Shown: positions 34,401 to 49,400 of the stretch, one piece after another
Layout: each line of letters begins with the position of its first letter
Numbering within the stretch: position 1 is the first letter of the stretch
Assembly: GCF_037975245.1 (NCBI RefSeq)
Contig: NC_092582.1
Span: forward strand, 4,630,001 to 4,690,000
Direction: 5' to 3'
Source of the DNA: Apostichopus japonicus
Taxonomy: Eukaryota; Echinodermata; Holothuroidea; Aspidochirotida; Stichopodidae
DNA: 60,000 bases
The notes under the pieces: model-generated
What the model saw: only the letters and a program-made list of their open reading frames with translations
Databases searched by the model: none
Told to the model about the DNA's origin: nothing
Translations under genes and position numbers: made by a program

Positions 34401-37400
34401 CCCTTACTACATCAATAAAGTTTTGAAAACCTTTTCGATGCCTGCACAAAGTGTGCTTGTGGATGGAGGGGGGGGGGGGAGAGAGAGAGGGGGAGGGGCA
34501 CTTTGCTCACCTGTACTCTAAACAGAAGAAAACTTACCTGGACACTTTCTGCCCAGAGTGCAAACTTAGCTAAAATTCTAGGCATTCCTGGCACTGCAAA
34601 GACTGTATGTTGTACTTCTTGCAGTAAAGGTTCGAGTGGAGTCACTGTTTGAATGAGGAGGGCTTCGCCGAATATCGGTAGAAAGATATGAAGGTACACT
34701 AATCCTGGTCCGACCTGTATCCAAATAGAAAATAAGAGTTTAAAGCATTAAGGTCAACTGTAGTTGCAATCTCTTAAAAGCATCCAACTGCAGTAACTTC
34801 ACAAAGGCTTTAAGGAACAATCAGATAGTGTGTACCTTTGAATCATGAATATGCAAAAGTTTTATAAAGCTACATTTTTAGTCAAATTTGCAATCAATCG
34901 TGTTTTATTGATCGAAAGTTAATAGAAAAAGACAAGACCATTGAAAACATCATCTGTTTCTTAAGATTTTGAAATAACATCATGATGAAATTTAGTAGAT
35001 GGAGGGATATCAAATAATGTGAATATTTCATGGTTGGGTCAGAAAACCGGGCCCAACATTAAGTAGCAACCTGATGCAAAATGCAGCTTTAAATGATCAA
35101 CACTTTATCAGACAAACATGGACTACTGAAAGATCACTTTAACAATTTGTTTTTTGTGATAAAGGATAATGATCAACACTTTGGGAGACAAACATTGACC
35201 TTCAAAGGTACATTGTAACACTTTGTTTTTATGGTAAAGCATAATGATCAACAATTTATCAGACAAACATTGACTAGTGAAGGTTTAATTTAACAAATTG
35301 TTTTTGTGGTCGAGTATAATAATCGACACTTTATCACACAAACATTGACCTTCAAAGGTACATTTTAACAATTTGTTTTTGTGGTAAAGCATAAATGCAT
35401 ATATTGAGAATGAGTGCATTCAAACAAAAGACCTGAGTTCTCCAGTAGACAAATCACAAATCAATTTCTTATCCCTGCAGTGTAGGGCCCTAAAATGTAG
35501 CCAAGCAAAGACACTTGATCAAAAACAAAACATTGCATACAGATGTTCAAATTATCCATTCATGACAAAATCTATAACTTTTCCTATAAAACGAACATCA
35601 AAACCGAGCAGATGAACTTTAAAGGTATGCTGTTTTTGCCTCAAATATGCTAGATATTCAAATATGGTCACCTTTTGTCAAAATTCTTAAAACTGTTTTT
35701 ATTACAACCTTTGAGGAAATGTTCCTCAATGGGACATTCAGTCATCTTGTGTGTTCCTTAAAAATGTCTGAGAACAATTTGGAGGGTAAAGACCTCCATG
35801 AAAGTACTTTTTGAAAGCTTATGGCAATTAGAGGGTATTATACAACACCTAATTGTATTCTGGTCATTTGATTGGTCAATTGCTTGTTGATTGCATGCAA
35901 AATCTGCTGTATTCCATAGAAATAGAACCATGGGTTATACTTTTTTGTAGCACTTTTTTCAATGGTAAGAGAGCAGAGAAACCTGTCTGTTCAAAACAAT
36001 CTGTTGCATGAGTGCATTTTACCCATCTTAATATAATATGTTGTATAAAACAAATAATGAATGGTTTCCATTCGTGCAATAGTGCAAATATTTCATTCGT
36101 TGAAAGATGTAATTTATTCCATTCAACGAGGCGCAGCCGAGTTGAATGGAACATTCCATCTTTCAACTCATGATATATTTGCACTATTGCAGTCATAACC
36201 ATTCATTATTTGTATACTATAATTGGGGCCTATATTGGCTACCTTTAACAAAGCAATGAATGCAAGGGTGACGCTGACATATATGTGTTTTTACTGGTAC
36301 TGTAGGAATTTTGGTAATTAAATTAAATGACATGAGTAATTAAAAATGCAGTTGCATCTAGCTGGATATCTTTGGCATGACCCATTACAGAACTTTGTCG
36401 GGCATCGAAGACCGTTAAATATTAATTTGACTACTAAAACACAACCCTCCATAACGATACCTCCGCCCCCCCCCCCCCCCCCGTAGAGGTTCACTTACTT
36501 CATTATTTCAATTTTTTCATATAGTAGTTATTGGTTGGGAGCAATGGTGTGACACAACCTACTCCAGTTTTCTTACACGAAAAGAATATAAGAAATATAT
36601 GTACTGACCACCAGCCTCAGTGATCAGAAAAGGGTCAACCCTTTTGACTACTGATGGGGAACCTTGACTATGCAAAGTTCGATAGATATTGAATAATTTT
36701 GTGGTTGGATTAAGAGATTTATTACCTGTTCTGCCTTGGCATTTATTTCAATAGCTGGTAGAGTGACTCCCAGCACTGCGATCTTGGTTTTGAGGTTGAG
36801 TACTCCGATATGTGAGATGTCTTTATCTTGATGCCATTCACCCTCCCATAAGTGAGACATGTACTGTCCGAGTCTGTGTATAAAAGAGAGAAAACCAAAC
36901 ATGTTACATAAATTGACATTTATTCATGAAATAACAACAAAAACTAAATCATAATGTACAGCACCCATTCCTTGAGAACATGTTACCCCCTTCCAGTTGT
37001 TTCATCATCCAGTGGTTATAATATGAATGTTTCTTTTTTACATGATTCTGACTCTCGTGAACGCAGATCATAGTATCTCAGAAAGGTGGATTCGAAAGGA
37101 ACAGGAAGAGGACAGTGTTACCCAAGTGGGTCAATGAAGGCGCAGTGCCAAAACACTATCAAGTTTTGCAGGTTAGGTAAATAGAAAAGTATATATAGTT
37201 CAGGCAGAGACAGGCTAGAGTGGAGTGAAGTAAATTTGGGCTGTTCCATTATTCTAACTGTACATATATCATTCTCAAAGCATCATTTCATCTCAAGGAA
37301 GTGTGAGCTCGTTGTCAGGGCTTTTCTCTCAGTTGACTTCCTGCACTCACTGCATGTAATCCTACAACATAGTTCATCAACATTCACCCTTCTACACATT

Positions 37401-40400
37401 TCATGACTGATCCGTCACTTCCTTCCAAGGGCGGCGGAAGCACTTTTAATCTGGGGGGGCACCGACATCAAAGGGCACTTTGCAGAAATTCAATTTGACT
37501 GATGTAGTCTTATATTTAGTACCCTTTATAACTCTTATTGTATTATCTTTTTCGCGTATACACATCACTCCATCAACGCCCCCCCCCTCCCCTTTCATGG
37601 AAAAAATGCATACTAGCACTGCAATATCCAAAGTTGTATGCACGACATTCTGAGCGGAGCGCCACCATCGGTTGGCGCGGAGCGTACAAGAAAATTTTTG
37701 GTTTTACAAACCCCTCAGATGGCCGGAAACGGCCCTTCCCGAGTGTTCATTCTGGTTCCCTGGCCTCTTGCTAACTTGAGACACCTCAATTTTTATGTAG
37801 AAAAAGGGCACATTTTTAACCCTGAGGAAAAGTGGGGGGGCACGTGCCCCCTGTGCCCCCCCGGTTCCGCCGCCCTTGCTTCCTTCACCTTCCCTAACTC
37901 ATCAATCAACCCCTCTCCGTTTCACATGCAACCCCGAACTGAATAATCACTCCCCTCACCCCGCCCAAACTCATTAATCACACACGTAAATGCTTCCTCA
38001 TCCAAGCTTCACTAATGCATTACTTAACCCCTCGCCCTTTCCCACCCCAACTGAGTAATCACTCCCCTCACCTTCCCTTATTCATCAATTAACCCCTTGC
38101 CATTACATGCCCCCACCCCCCTCAACTGATCAGTCTCTCCCCTCATTCTACCTAATTCATTAATCAATCCCTTATGTTTCCTCACCCTTCCTCATTCATC
38201 AATCAACCACTCACCCTTTCCCACCCTCCCCCCCCCCCAAAACAGATCAACCGCGGCCCTCACTCTTCCTAATTCATCATCAATCCCTACTCCATTTCCA
38301 ATCCTCCAAACTGATTAATCACCTGCTCAACCTTTCCCACCTTCCCTTATATATACTGTAGTCATTACATCAAACGCCCCTGTACTTAATACCTTCCATG
38401 CATGGTTGCCTGTACTGTCAGAGGTATACATATATTTATATATATATATATATATATATATAACACAGTAATGACTGGAACAACCTCCCTATTGAACTAC
38501 TCTTACACTACAATGTTTAGGTCATGTTTGAAACTTGGCTTCAAGCCAGTCTCGTTTCTATTGAATTATGAATTTGTGCAGGTGACATGGTATGATACCT
38601 ATGAGTCTCAGTGAAAATAACATGGACAAAAAAAAATTAGTGTTAACGATGTTTTCTAAAGAAGCTTGAAGGAATGTTTCAATATATGTGGATAGGTCTG
38701 ATTGCCCTACATATATCAGCAGTTTATGTAACAAGTTCACACACCCGCATATCACTGTTGCTTTTAATCTCTCCCATCGATTACTCTACATATGGACTGT
38801 ACAAAGGTTGCTAATGTTTTATACTAAATGCAGTGTACTGGGTGGCCAGTGAAACACAATCTAGAAGGAAATACAAAGCTGATTATATAATAATATAGAT
38901 ACTGTAGTAGTGACAGGTTGATAAGAAGAAGCGCTCCATTAATATCTTGCATCACCATGGAGATAAGGAGTGGCAGATGTCCGAAGGTTACAATGACGTC
39001 ATTGGTCACTTCAATATTGTTTAGATGTTACATGTTACCTAAAGACTCATTTACTTGTTCATTTGATTGTGATTGACTACGCGCTAATTCTTCAGTGGCA
39101 TAACCATACTTTTTCATTATTTGGGGGGGGGGTGGGGGGAGGAAAGCAAACAGTATCGTTCAAACTTTATCTACAAAAGCATATGTATTTCTGTATAACT
39201 GGAGGATTCACTTTTGAAAAAAATTGTCAAATTGCTGAATCAAATTTAGAATTTGGATAAGCTTAAAAAATCAAAAATGCTATTGCAATCGGGCTCAGTA
39301 TTTCATCCTTTCAATTGTTTTACCTGAAGTTCTCATCTTGGTCTGGACAATTCTTTCAACAGTTCTTTGTCTTTGATTTACTATAATTATGATCATATAT
39401 ATTATGATATAATTTGTATATAAAGATCAGTTTCATCGACTTAGTGGAATTAATCTTAATTACGATGAACCTAGCGCAAAATGCAACTTAACATCAGGTT
39501 TCAAAATTTGGGATATTATTGGCTTAATGCCAGTGGATTTTACCATTTACCAGGACAAAACAAAGGTTCCCGGCAATTTTCTGGCAGTAGACATTAAGAA
39601 CTTATACTTGTGATAAGTCGGTTAACAGTTGTCAATGAAGAAAGTAGCATGATTTCTGTACCCAACAAACAGCCCTGCTATAAAGCTTATTATCAGCAAA
39701 TAGTATTGGGCCTCTCTCAAACTTCTCATACACAGTGTACAGTACTTAACTGGATAATGTGTGGTGTAATTTCAGGAAAATGCCAGTGATGACTTGATTT
39801 CAGCCACTAAATTTTGTGAGCAATTTGCATTTTTTAACAAGTGGTTAAAATTGTAAAATGCTAGGCCTGCTTAATATAACAATGACAAGTTTGAAAGTTC
39901 ATATAACCTCATTTTTTAGATATCTCCAAAAGGAGTCTGGTTTGGTGAAAAACAAACATATACGTTAATATTAAACAGTTATATCTCTCTTTTACTTACA
40001 AAACCAGCTATTAAGTTTTATAGCCTGTTACCACCAGTCTCTAAGAATATGTAATGTCTCTTCTAGTTATTGAATGATTAAGTCATTTCAACATGTGTAC
40101 TTTAAGTCATTAAAATCAACCTGGCAAGAAATTGTTTAAGTGCTGGTACTTTCGTCTGATTGCCGTTTAAAAATATAAAAAGGACCCATTTGTAGACATA
40201 GTTCAAGTTTTGATAACATGCTAAAGATAACAGGGAACACAATCATGAATCACTGTTATAGAGACAAAGGAGTAATTTAAACCAATTAATGAAATAAACG
40301 TGACTGAAATCACTTGTTCCCTTCAATAACTACTCATCTATTATAACTACTTATTTATTTCTAGTTAATGAATAAACCTTTAATGGACTTGAAATGTTTG

Positions 40401-43400
40401 AAGACACTTCAATATTCAAACAGTCAGCAAATATAAGTTCACATAAACTCAGTGTTAAAAGAGTTATCATTTCTCATTTAAATGACAAAGCAGAAACACT
40501 CTTTCGTATGTTTTTGCTGTCTTCATTCTACTTGCGAAAGGGTGAAGCAAAGAAAAATGACCATATGCACAGTGAAAACTGTTAAGGTCCTTACCCTCCT
40601 GTTGTGTGTCTTAAATCCCGCCCAGTAAACAGAATTGGCTCGTGCAGGTGGGTGAGGTGGTTTAGATCCGCCCCATTTTCAGGAATTTCCTGTCAAGCAA
40701 AAGGTAAAAAAAAAATTGTAAGAGAAACCAACTCATCTATCAAGTGCATGTGCATACGATATTATTAACTGGCAGTTGATAGATAGGAAATAGTGTTCAT
40801 GGTTTTGTGGGTAAGGAGGCTATGAAAACTTGGAAACTGTACAAATTATGAGGAATGTAAAGAATTAATTTATTAAACCCTTAATTATATTAATAGCTTA
40901 ATTAATTCAGCTTAATTAGATATTAGCAAACTTCAGCGCCTAAATTCTTGCATGCAAGAAAGGTTAAGCTAAGTAAATCTGTGACACATATACCTAGAAT
41001 TGACTTCACATGCAATAAGCTGCTCTAAAATGTGCAAAATACGACTTTTCTAATCAATTCTAAATTGAGCAGATCATTCAAAACTTTGTGTTTTTCATCT
41101 CACCAGGAAAAAATACAAATATTAATCTCCATTTCTGAGTCATGAAAATATTTTGTACTAGATTTTAAAAAAAGAATTGTAGTTTTTTTTCGGGTGATTA
41201 TATAAACAATTTGTAATCATTTTCACTTTGCAGTTAGTATAATGCATCCGACATTTCAGGTCGAGGTCTTTCCATAAAAAGTAACACAGGAGACCTTCTT
41301 TACATGAGCAACATCTTTACCTGAGAGAAGTTTCACCTGGCAGGTAGTATAAATGATGACAAGGCATTTAAATATTATACAAGACATTGCTGTCCACTCT
41401 GCAGATTTATAGAACTCTATCTGGTGTTCACATGACCTTTGCACCCAATTTCATTTACAAGATTAATTGTCCAGATTAACTCAATTCTTGGGGCAGTACA
41501 AATTTGCTTGCACGCACACGGCGTGCTTGTGTGTGATTTACAGTACGAGGGATGTGTGTGTCAGTTTAGATGACTTTCAAATAAATTCAAGCTGAAGGGT
41601 AGAATTCCTTAAACAATGTTATTGTAGTTAAAAGACTCTCATGCCTGTGTCTTGTATGAATATAGCTAAATAACTATATTAGTAAGGTTGCACTATGAGT
41701 GCTTTAATGCTTCTATCCTTAAAGTTCTACAAACACCTCTAACCTCTAACAGGCATTAGAAATCATGAAAACAGCTGCAATTCCCATCAAATCCATCAAA
41801 GATTGACCATTTTACAAGTCTTTCCTCAATTTTAGTTATATATAGTTGAAAATAACTGCTGATCATTATATTATTATTAAATGTTTGAATAATCATAGCT
41901 AATTATGCACATTGATGATGTAAAGGGAGTGACAGCCAAAGTTTCTGTTATGTTATTCCTTTACTTTTAAAACTTTCATTTCAAGGACACTGAGCACAGG
42001 TTTGTAGCCTATGATCCTTTTTAAAAATATTTTGTCTTCTTTGACAAAGGAACATCACATTTTCAAATGATGATATACAGGCTTGTAATAAGGGCTTAAA
42101 GTAAATGTTATGAATATGGCACAAATTGGTTAGGTGTCAGTAGTACTTTAAATATGTAGCACCAAATATGATTATCCTTCAGGTTTACAAACTTAAGTGC
42201 TGCTTTACTTGTACAACAACTTTCAGAAAGAAGAACAAGCATGAGACTGGGTTTAAAGTTACATCTTATGTTATTGGCAACTCACCATCAATTCCTGCAA
42301 AAATTTACAAATTTAATATATTTTATAGTTTTTCTTTCATTAGTATCATGATCAAAACAATATATTCCATTCTTAACCAAATATATCTATAGTCTGTCAT
42401 TGTCAAGAAACTTCACAGCAGATGCACCTACATGAAACTTTGGTGGCAAAGCCATGGAGGTGGAGGAGGGGTAAGTAACGTATTTGCCCTTTTGGCACTC
42501 CATAGCATACCCTACCTCTATGTGGGCATTAACCACATGGTCTGTTTTACCATGGTATTTCATCTTGCCAGCTTGGATGTCTTTGACATCGGGTGGGTAC
42601 CACGATGGTTCCTCTCCTTCTGCATGGTACCACAGATGGATTATACCATTCAACTCAAGGCATTTGTAGTGCTTGGTTTTAGCATTCGATGGAACTGCAA
42701 AATCAAAAACAAAAAAATGATACAAAAACTAAAGAATATTGTGGACATTAATTGAAGAGACTGGAATTCAGCATTAATGGAATTTTAAAGCATGTCTGCT
42801 ACCACCAACAACATTGTTAAAGGAATTATTTAGAGTCTGTGAGACGGAGGTTCTAAAGTAGTTACCAACTTTATCTGGAAATGTTGACTGACAGTTTGAA
42901 CATAAGAGGAGCTAGGTCAACAACAAATGACTCATACCATTAGTCACCAAAAGTATCTAGAGAAATTAAACAAAGGTAATGGAGAAACTTTGAAAAATAT
43001 CAAATTTATCAAAACTGATATTACGATGATTCACAATAGCAATTTTACTAGATGTTAATCAGGTTAAGAGGATTTTATTTCTCCTGCTATATCTTTAAAA
43101 TAATTCTCCGAGCTAGAGCTTTTAAATCTGAACTTTAATTCTTCAAGTCAAAGTAGAATCATGGTGTTTAAAGAAACCATCCCATATAGTAGAATATTGA
43201 ATTATAAAAAAAAAAAAAAAAGGGATTTAAGAAAACAATTCCTCAACCAAGAACAGTTTAAGTTTTTACTTATACATAGTGCATTACTGTATGTTTATAA
43301 CTACCGTAGAAAATTGTAGAAAAAAAGTCACACATTTTCAACATGTTTCTAATGTTTTCTACAAATTCGATATGATGGTTGGATAAGATGCGTAGACATC

Positions 43401-46400
43401 AACAAAATCTCAGACTCCTTGTAAGGTTACAGATATTGTTGAAATTAATTTAATGTCCTGAAAATTGAAACCTACAGACCTTCAACATGTTAGCATGAAC
43501 AATCTAAAATACTGCTCAAGGCCAGTATAGTACTTTCCTTCTTGTTGACAATACTGGACGAACCGCAATCGCTTAAAAGCTGTCTAGTTGCTTTCAATAA
43601 CGAAGACAGTATTGTGGCTATAGCACAGCAGTGTTTAAAGTTCACATTAATTAATATTAATATTAATTAATATAAATTCATATAGTTAATGTACCTTAAT
43701 TAGTATAGGCAATTAGGCACATACTTACTTTTACTTGCATATGGTATGGACTGGACTTCTCCTGTTTTTCCTTCAAAAGACCAACCATGGAATGGACATT
43801 CCAGGCAGTTGCCCTTCACTCTACCTCCAACAGCGATGTTGGCGCCCATGTGAGGGCAGTAGGCATGAAGGATCCTGGCCTCGCCATCTTCTCCCCTATA
43901 AACAGCCAGCTCTAACCCTGTAACATGATGAAGAGAAAAACATAAATTAAGTCAGCTAGTACACTTTTACATAGCTGTTCAAATTGATGAACCTTAAACA
44001 AAATACGTGTCTTAAAGATCCTCCATGTGGACTCTAAACTCTAACAGGTGTGATATAAATTTATCCTAGAAATAAGTTTCACAAAACTCACTTTCCCTGT
44101 TGTTTCAGACTCCCCTAGACTATTCCAGACATTTATTAAGGATGGTTACCATTGAACAATTGTCAGTGAGGTTTCTTAGTGAGGTTAACATTTTTGTATG
44201 TTTGTTGAGGGTAGTCCTACTCAGTACAGAAGCACTGCTTTCCAGAGGAGCCCTCATTCCAGTGGAGTAAGTTTTTTTAAGGAGGCAATATTAAATTACA
44301 GATGACAGAAAGATAAAAGTTGGCTTTGTTTGCAAAACAACCTCTTCTGCAATAAGTTTTTTTAATGAGCCCTCTTCTACTGTAAATACCACAATATACT
44401 GTCACTTGATGCTAGCATTCATGTTGCAGATCAGGAGTTCAAGATTACCCTATAATCTCACGAATAATTGATTTTACCCACTGATGTCAGACCATGCAGG
44501 TGTATATATCAATATGCAAACAAGTTTTATGAGGCAACTTTGTAATTAAGGCAACTTAAAACATAAACCTGTCCCACTGAATACATATAAATATATATAT
44601 CTCTTTATATATATCTCTATATATACAGTATATTTCTCTGTGGTATGTCTATTGTAAACAAGTTGCAAGTCATTCTATCATTGTATGGGTGCAATTTTCG
44701 TCAGCAAGTTTGGGTCAGCACAATTAAAACGTTTTAGCAGATTTAGCAGAGGAATGCTATTTTTAGGTTTTCATTCTACTATTGCATGAATGAAAACTAC
44801 AATGTGTTTTGTGCAATGGGGCGTTGTTTGTCCCTAGTAATAACTACAACGATAACACGATAGTTTTTTATTGCATAACATAAGTTGTGACATTGGTTCC
44901 ACTTTGAACCATTCTACTATTAAAATTAGGCCCTTATCCTGATATTGACCTTTGAAACTAAGGGTCACCGGTGGGGGGTTGTCACTTATTAATTATTAGT
45001 CTATTTATCCAGGAGATAGACATTATCAAGTGCCCTCTTCCAGTTTGTGTACACAGTTCTATAGTACCAGTCTCTTGCTGGTCTTCACTTCCTATCTACT
45101 CTGTGTACACATGCCAAAAGGGTTTCGTACACTTTGGAGGAATGATTAATCGTTTCATTGATCAACACTTGTTCTAAATCACATTCAACCACGCTACAGT
45201 GCTTAACAACACAGACATCTCCATCTGCAATTATTTAATACCGGCAAGCTTATAACATTTAAATTTGCAAAATTCCAAAATCAAATTCCCTCTCTTTCAT
45301 AAAGTTACCATAAAACATTGCCAGAAATGTAAAGCATTTATGTAATTAATTAATGATACAAAATTACAAGGATCAATCATAAGTAAGTCTTAAAAAGAGG
45401 ATTTTTTGGTTTTGTTTTGAGGTTAAACTTTGAATAATATTTGATCATATAAAAACCCAGTGAAAATGCAGTCCAGTGACTTGGCTTGACTATTTTAGTC
45501 AGAAAGAACCCTTTTTGTTGTTGCTGCATTGGGGTTAAACTTTAATACTATTTGGTCATAAAAACCCAGTGAAAATGCTGTGTTATACCTAGGCTAGACA
45601 AGATTAAATTCACATATGTACAGTTAATAAAACCGGTCATATTATAGGTGACAGGCACACTTTTAGTGCTTGTCAGATATATTGACATTTTACTGTTCAG
45701 AAGACCAAAATCATCTTAGAAAGTCATCTACAGTAATCAACCTGTTGTTTACATTGAAACTACATGTAAATACTTAGCCTAAAATAGCTAGGTCAAATGA
45801 TTAAGGAGTATTACTGGCCCATAGCTAGTGTTCTACATTCACCAAACTTACACATCTTCCTCCCAAACAGTGTACATATTTTATTTTTTTATTTTGCTAC
45901 ATCCCTCCTCGGAAAACCAAATTTGCTGTTCAGACAACCATCTCTTCAGACCAGATAATTGTCCTGGATACAGGAAAGAAAATCCTTTTTGTCCTGTTTA
46001 GATCATAACACTGAACACATAGAAATTTAGTTGTGTCCTGTATCTTCAGAATGGTGAATTAGGGGTTAAAAGTAGGTGTCTCTGTTGTACCAGGAGGTGG
46101 GTCCAGTTTGTGTAGTCTAGGGTGGATAATTAGAATGCATAATGAGTGGAAATTAGAATGGGGAGTAGTAAACTGCAGATTGATCATGTTACAAGCAGAG
46201 GTGTGTACATCAAGATGAGTCCACCAGTTACATGCGAAATTAGTTTTACTTTTGTTACCACTATGCATATTAAAGGCATTGAAGACTTGCGCACAAAGAA
46301 ACGTCTGATGCCGGTAATGTATCCTAGTTTTGAATTAGGTGTAACAGCAGTTTTAGACACCACCATCGATCCCAGAAAAAACACACACAGCTTGCTACCG

Positions 46401-49400
46401 TCGGTAATTAGACACTAGTGTACAGTCAATACATGCAGCTAAGGTCAATACCCACCACACAGTTTTCATAGCAGCGATGGACATCTCAGGTCCAGCTAAA
46501 GATAACAAGGTATCACGTTTCATTACTATCTGCATTTTGTAGCGACAGGAAGAAAACTTCACTTGCAAGCAACAGAAAGTTAAGTTTTCAGAGGGCAGCA
46601 CACAGTTTGGGGCGAGTCTTCAATGCCTTTAAAGTCGAGAGAAAAGAAAGACAGAAGCAGAATTCAGAATGTCAGAATTCAGTCTTACTACACAAGCAGA
46701 TAAAAAACAATCCTGGTTTCTAGCTTCAAGTCTATACATGAGAGCTGTCTGCACAGACCTGAAACAGTGCAGTCCACTCATGTACAAACAATTGTGTTCT
46801 TTCCTCTATAGCTATCTCTTACCATCCCTCCACCCCCCCTCCCCCTCCCAATCCAGACCTTAGATCTCTCCTGCTCCACCCTGCAGCTCACTACCTGTAT
46901 GCAAAGTTGCACGCACATGGATGTGAACATACTAAGCTTGGCAGGATGTTTATTGATTCATTCAACCTTCAAATTATTCGAGACTAGCACTAGTCTAATT
47001 TTAGCCAATATTTGTTTGTCATGTGCACACAAACTCAACGTCTGGGTTGCCTTTTCTACGCACGCGCCCCACATTCGGTAAGAAAAAAGTTGATCTGAAA
47101 GTCACGATACGTGCCTTCGTGCAGCTGACTATGACTGTAATGACACTATTTTTAAAGATGCTTATATCAGTTTTCATCCCAGAAACTTAAATGGTCATAT
47201 GATAAAGTCGAATGAATTTAAACATTAAACCATTCGGTATCTCATTACGTCTGAAAGCAGATGGTTGTTTTGCGATGTGAAGGCCGGAAGAAATACCATA
47301 AAGAACAAAACACACAGTAGTTCAATCAATTGAGCATGAAGTGTGAACCTAACCTTGGTTTCCTCTTTATTTCTCTGTACATACAGCCTTGGTTTTTATT
47401 TCTTTATCATTATTTATTTCATTTGAAGCTATGGAGGGAAATAAAGGTATCATAAACACATGGTAAATAAACATGGTTTTTGTATAATTTAAAATGCTCA
47501 AGAAGCATATTAAAATATGTTTTTTTTTTATATATTTTTTTTTATTACAACGTGGGAAATATTCTGGCTTTATTGTAAAGCATGTGGTCTTCTTCATTAA
47601 CATTGATATAAACCCACTTTCTGGACGTTTCTCTAGTACTGACAATGAAAACTTCACCACAAGTTACATTTGGGAGGGTTTTGATAGGAAATAATGAAAA
47701 GTTTTGTTGTCAAAGAGATGAAATCGACTGACTTTGCCTGTTTCCCATATACTGAGAGTGAAATTTGGATATTTAAACAACGGTTAGTGAATTAGTTTTC
47801 AAACTCTCCTCCTCCTATAGTTGGCCTAAAAGCGACACCTACATATCTACCTTCAAATGGTCTACATAATACTCTTTGCATATAAATGAGCTTCCAATAT
47901 CTACGGGATACTACCAGAAAGCTACTTGGACGCTACCTTGCAAACCGTATCCCTATACTACGTTATAAGGCATAGCGACTACCTAAACACCACATCTCTT
48001 TGCCTTCTCGTTCAGACCATGTTCCCACGCTGCACCACCTTTGGCTATATATGCTATTGTCTGTGAGCTTAGCACAAGTAACACCTACAAGATCGTCGGG
48101 TTCAACGACCTACTGCACTACCGGAGAAACCAAGGAACAGACCAACTGTAACCAATATAGTACACACCACAGTGCATGCAGCAGTACCAAGGAAACACAG
48201 ATGATGACAGGCTCAGGGTGATATGAACTTTGTACTTTAAAGGTCATTGGTATAACCCACAAATATGCTAGATACTCAAAATAATAGTGACTAAGTGTTC
48301 AGATTTCAACAACAACTTCTTTGTCATCTCATCCTGGAAGTGGTTTGCCTAAATACAGAGACATTGACATGTCCAACTGAGCCTTCCTCAATGTTTGGAA
48401 AGAATATATGAAGGATCAGGCAAGTAGTTCTGAAAATGTTCAGGGATCAATAACATGCTATCATTTGGGGCCAATACTGCTGACCTCTAAGTGACAACTA
48501 GCCATGTACAGCAAAAAACCAATTAACACCCAATTCCATTTAAATTAACTCCTAATATTAAATAAATAATAACTCTCATGATCTTGCCTTGAAATAATTT
48601 TCATGTTCTGAGAAAGATTTTAAGAATAAATGAAATAATAGCTCAAGGGAAATTGAAAAAAAAAAAATCAGGAACACAATTTTCACCCTTATATGTAACT
48701 AGAAACAGATGTGGATCATTTTTTGAGAAACTGTTAGATCCAGAAATCCCTCTTGGGATAAAAATGTCAAAAGACATTTGCAGAAATACCAAGTCAAATA
48801 TTGTCAGCATTCAACATGTTATTCCATTCCAGTTTGTGAGGAATTTTCCACTTAATTCTTTTTTCCCCATTTTAACCAAAGGAAAGTAGTTTGAACTTTT
48901 AGCGAATATTATCAAAGGTGCAAATAAGAAGCAACAAGGTTGTAATTTTATAAAGTCATCTCGACACTTTAGACAGTTTGGTAAACTTTGTTTCCAAGAC
49001 TCAACTGACCACTGGAAGCAAATTTTTCTGTTGTTACAGTTCACTGGAAATGATCTGTGTTATCTTATCAATAAGTAATTGCTGGTTAAAAATAAGATAC
49101 CAAGAGTTTGCATAAGCCTTTTTGACCTAGTCACCTAGTTTGCACTTCAGTGACAGAATTATAAAACCACACGCACACTGTACAAGCCATTTTGTACATA
49201 ACTATACTTTTCCTCCGTAGTACTTATTAACAAATAAGAAAAGTTTGAATTTGAAGTATTATTTTTTACATCCTGATTAACTCTGTCAACATTTGCATAA
49301 ATTTTAATAGTAGTTAGTTAATGATGAAACAGCTCTTCACAGAATTATCAAGCTTCACCCTCTTTAGCTGTTTAATCATCAACTCAATTGTACGGTAACA

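Noticed and set aside
42432-42755. Plus-strand open frames over the nvd catalytic exon
   Set aside because: The minus strand encodes conserved nvd residues with correct splice phases.
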